A DNA stretch of 64,000 bases from Porphyrobacter sp. (lineage in GTDB: Bacteria > Pseudomonadota > Alphaproteobacteria > Sphingomonadales > Sphingomonadaceae), in the NCBI GenBank assembly GCA_016125555.1, contig WGLN01000005.1, forward strand, positions 1-64,000. The letters run 5' to 3'. This document shows positions 61,276 through 64,000 of this stretch, one piece after another (position 1 is the first letter of the stretch; every line of letters starts with the position of its first letter). The position numbers and the translations under genes are program-made. Below the pieces are notes generated by a model that had not been told where the DNA came from, ran no database searches, and saw only the letters and a list, made by a program, of their open reading frames with translations.

Positions 61276-62561
61276 TGGACTTCGCCATCCCCGCCGACCT
61301 GCAAGCCTATCTCGACGAACTCGACGCCTTCATCGCCGCCGAGATCAAGCCGCTCGAACAACAGGACGACAATATCCGCTTCTTCGACCACCGCCGCGAA
61401 CACGCGCGCACCGATTGGGAGCGCGGGGGCTTGCCCCGGCACGAGTGGGAGGAACTGCTCAAGGAAGCCACCCGCCGCGCCGACAAGGCGGGCCATTGGC
61501 GTTTCTCCGCCCCCAAGCGCTATGGCGGCAAGGACGGCAGCAACCTGTGGATGGCGGTGATCCGCGAGCATTTCGCGCGCAAGGGCCTCGGGCTGCACAA
61601 TGACTTGCAGAACGAGCACTCCATCGTCGGCAACTTCCCCTTCGTCGCCATGTTCGACCAGTGGGGGACGGAAGAGCAGAAACAGGAATTCATCCTCGGC
61701 GGGTTTGAACGCACCCGCCGCGTCGCCTTCGGCCTCACCGAGCCGCACCACGGATCGGACGCGACGCACATGGAGACCCGCGCCGTGCGCGAGACCCGCG
61801 ACGGCGTGGACGGCTGGCTGATCAACGGCGAGAAGATGTGGATTACGGGCATGCACGTCGCCACCCACTGCGCGATGTTCGCGCGCACCAGCGGCAAGGC
61901 GGGCGATGCCAGCGGGATCACCTGCTTCCTCGTCCCGAACCCCACCGCCGGCCTCGAAATCGAGGAGTGGATGTGGACCTTCAACATGCCCACCGACCAC
62001 CCGCGCCTGTCGGTGACGAATGTCTGGGTGCCGGACTCGGCAATCCTCGGGGTGGAAGGCCGCGGCCTCGCGCTGGCGCAGAGCTTCGTCCACCAGAACC
62101 GCATCCGGCAGGCGGCCAGCAGCTGCGGCGCGGCGCTCTACTGCATTGACGAGAGCGTGAAATACGCGCGGGAAAGGAAGCCCTTCGGCGAGGAGCTGGC
62201 GCGCAATCAGGCGATCCAATTCCCGCTGGTCGAGCTGGCGACACAGGCCGAGATGCTCCGTCTCCTGATCTTCAAGACCGCGTGGGAAATGGACAACATG
62301 CCCCACGAGGCGATCGAAAAGACCATCTCGGACAAGGTCTCGATGTGCAATTACTGGGCGAACCGGCTGGTGTGCGAGGCGGCCGACCGCGCGATGCAGG
62401 TCCACGGCGGCATCGGCTATTCGCGGCACAAGCCCTTCGAGCACATCTACCGCCACCACCGCCGGTATCGCATCACCGAGGGATCGGAGGAGATCCAGAT
62501 GCGCAAGGTGGGGGCGTACCTGTTCGGTTATCTCGGGCCGAAGCGGGGCCAATTCTCCTGA
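61275..62561 (+). CDS. Acyl-CoA dehydrogenase family protein
   Basis: A 428-residue FAD enzyme with the family's FGLTEPHHGSDATHM, WITGMHVATH, RIRQAASSCG, ERKPFGEEL and AMQVHGGIGYSRHKPFEHIYRHHRRYRITEG blocks. It probably acts with the kinase fusion encoded directly upstream (one-base overlap), in beta-oxidation of unusual acyl groups. The substrate is not known. Confidence 0.92.
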   Translation: MDFAIPADLQAYLDELDAFIAAEIKPLEQQDDNIRFFDHRREHARTDWERGGLPRHEWEELLKEATRRADKAGHWRFSAPKRYGGKDGSNLWMAVIREHFARKGLGLHNDLQNEHSIVGNFPFVAMFDQWGTEEQKQEFILGGFERTRRVAFGLTEPHHGSDATHMETRAVRETRDGVDGWLINGEKMWITGMHVATHCAMFARTSGKAGDASGITCFLVPNPTAGLEIEEWMWTFNMPTDHPRLSVTNVWVPDSAILGVEGRGLALAQSFVHQNRIRQAASSCGAALYCIDESVKYARERKPFGEELARNQAIQFPLVELATQAEMLRLLIFKTAWEMDNMPHEAIEKTISDKVSMCNYWANRLVCEAADRAMQVHGGIGYSRHKPFEHIYRHHRRYRITEGSEEIQMRKVGAYLFGYLGPKRGQFS

Positions 62562-62568
62562 CGTACGG

Positions 62569-63870
62569 CTAGCCGAACTCCGGCTCGGGCACGTGCGTCT
62601 CGCCGCGCCGGGCGATGAAATAGAGGACCGTCCCCGCCGCCAGCAATGCGGCCAGAAGGCCGAAGGCGACAGGCGGCGCCTGGACGATGGTGAATATCGA
62701 GAAGAACAGGGCGACGCCGATCACCGGCCACCAATACCATGCCAGCGACCCGTCGTGCCTTTCGGTCTTGCGCCGCATCAGCCGGATGAATGCGAGGTAG
62801 ATGGCCATCACCGCGGCGTTCGACCCGAGCGAGGTGACCGCGGCGAGGAAGATGAAGGCCCCGCTGGCGAGCATGATCCCCACCACCAGCGAGAACAGCA
62901 GGATTGCGAGGTCGGGCGTCCGCCAGCGCGGCGAAATGCGGGTGATGCTGGCCGGCAGCAGCCCGTGTTCGGCCATGGCATAGACCACGCGCGGCCCGGC
63001 GATGTAGAAGGCAAGGCTGTTGGTGGCGATCGAGAAGATCGCTGCAAGGCTGATGATCAAGCCGCCGTATTCGCCCATCACCGCCGCCCCGGCCGCCGCG
63101 AGCGGGGTCGCATCGCCGGCGCTTTGCGGCGCGCCCGCGGCCTGATAGGCCCATTGCACCGCCATGTAGAACACGATGATCGTCGCCAGCGAACACAGCA
63201 TCGTCACCGGCAGGTCGCGCCGCGGGTTCTTGAGCTCGCCGGCCGAATAGGCCGAGTTGGTGGCGCCGGAGAACGCGAAGTAGACGAGCAGCGCCACGCT
63301 TTCGAAGGCGCCGAACTGCGGCAGCACGAAATCGTCGGCCACCCCGCCGGTGGCGAAGGCCAACGCGCACAGCACCAGCAGCGGGGTGAGCTTGAGGAGA
63401 GTGCCCAGCACCAGCCCGCCGATGCTGTTCTTCATGCCCGAAATCGTGATCGCGGTCAGGCTCGCCAGCAGCAGCGCGATCGCCGTGGCGCGGTAGAGCG
63501 GCTGGTTGAAGACCGGGAAAATCACCGCGAGGTAGGACACCAGCACGTAAAGCGTCGCCGCGCGTCCGGCCGCCATGGCGATCACGATCACCCAGCCGAC
63601 CTGGAAGCCGACGAAGGGACCGAACGCGGCCTGCGCCCATAATTGCGGCCCGCCGGATTCGCGAAACATGTTGGACAACCGCGCCGCGATCAGCACGCCC
63701 GCTCCAAACAGCAGCCCGAAGATCAGGAACAGCCACGGGGCGAAGGCGCCGACCTCGGCGTAGAGCAGGGCCGGCAGGGCGAAGATGCCCGCACCGATCA
63801 TGCCGTTGACGCTCATCAGCGTCGCGCCCACCGGCCCGACCACCCGCGGCGGTTTCGTTCCTGCTTGCAT
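62569..63870 (-). CDS. APC-family amino acid permease
   Basis: A 433-residue inner-membrane transporter with about 12 helices. The start GPVGATLMSVNGMIGAGIFALP carries the unwound GAGIF-type substrate site of the APC superfamily. The cytosolic segment ELKNPRRDLP is typical too. The substrate is unspecified. I chose the ATG at 63870, with GGGGGGA nine bases upstream. Its end is 7 bp from the convergent dehydrogenase gene. Confidence 0.88.
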   Translation of the reverse strand: MQAGTKPPRVVGPVGATLMSVNGMIGAGIFALPALLYAEVGAFAPWLFLIFGLLFGAGVLIAARLSNMFRESGGPQLWAQAAFGPFVGFQVGWVIVIAMAAGRAATLYVLVSYLAVIFPVFNQPLYRATAIALLLASLTAITISGMKNSIGGLVLGTLLKLTPLLVLCALAFATGGVADDFVLPQFGAFESVALLVYFAFSGATNSAYSAGELKNPRRDLPVTMLCSLATIIVFYMAVQWAYQAAGAPQSAGDATPLAAAGAAVMGEYGGLIISLAAIFSIATNSLAFYIAGPRVVYAMAEHGLLPASITRISPRWRTPDLAILLFSLVVGIMLASGAFIFLAAVTSLGSNAAVMAIYLAFIRLMRRKTERHDGSLAWYWWPVIGVALFFSIFTIVQAPPVAFGLLAALLAAGTVLYFIARRGETHVPEPEFG

Positions 63871-64000
63871 GCGCCATCCCCCCGGCGTGCATCGGAGAGG
63901 CGAGTGTGACAGGTATCGCCGCGGAGTCAAATCGACCAACGACATCGCCGCCCCTAGCAATATGCCCGCGTGCCGCTAGTCTCCCGCGCCGACAGAGGGA

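Overview
The window is GC-rich, densely packed, all-bacterial chromosomal DNA. Gene content points to an alphaproteobacterium of the order Sphingomonadales, most likely family Erythrobacteraceae: sphingomonad-type TonB receptors, an EcfG-like sigma factor, HWE kinases, several Crp/Fnr paralogues and small stress proteins ending in a 'SFPASDPPA'-type tail. This placement is inferred from gene families, not from an rRNA gene.

Layout. (1) 0.4-6.9 kb is core chromosome: sulfotransferase, argB, yggT-folD-lipoprotein, marC, then lonN-like and ybbN-like genes on the minus strand. (2) 7.1-17.95 kb is a 10.8-kb mobile island inserted in tRNA-Gly(GCC). A perfect 48-bp duplication of the tRNA 3' end marks its two ends. 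It encodes a tyrosine integrase, an AlpA-like regulator, a primase-helicase next to iteron-like repeats, a probable small terminase with no large terminase, and several small unknown genes. At the distal end sits a PvuII-like restriction-modification system: M divergent from C and R, which overlap. I read it as a phage-satellite-like element carrying an anti-phage cargo. By eye it contains no CAGCTG, the expected site of its own enzyme, although the site is common in the flanks. (3) 18-30.7 kb and 37.9-42.1 kb are rich in stress genes: an ECF sigma factor with two EcfG-type promoters nearby, GlsB-like, DUF4142, hemerythrin, a Gly/Gln/Tyr low-complexity protein, two Crp-family regulators, an HWE kinase with its receiver protein, SDR, MscS, SemiSWEET, PRC-barrel, DUF202, DUF2383 and DUF3008 genes. 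A recurring intergenic motif, TGACCTATGT, lies upstream of several of them. (4) 30.7-37.8 kb holds two tandem two-gene units on the minus strand, Ku-LigD (end joining) and a glycosyltransferase/UDP-galactopyranose mutase fusion with a glycoside hydrolase. (5) 42.3-51.7 kb has a ZnuD-like TonB receptor with a Zur-box-like palindrome, a saccharopine-dehydrogenase-like gene, dcd, a TonB receptor interrupted by an in-frame TAA, and an OmpR/EnvZ-type two-component pair. (6) 51.8-64 kb is metabolic: putA, yciI-like, a membrane LuxR-type regulator, cytochrome b561, mtnP, GST, aldehyde dehydrogenase, a kinase-DUF6285 fusion coupled to an acyl-CoA dehydrogenase, and an APC permease.

The most interesting parts are the island with its repeats and replication module, the CAGCTG depletion, the shared TGACCTATGT motif, the FUS-like low-complexity protein, and the start-codon hairpin in front of the broken TonB receptor.
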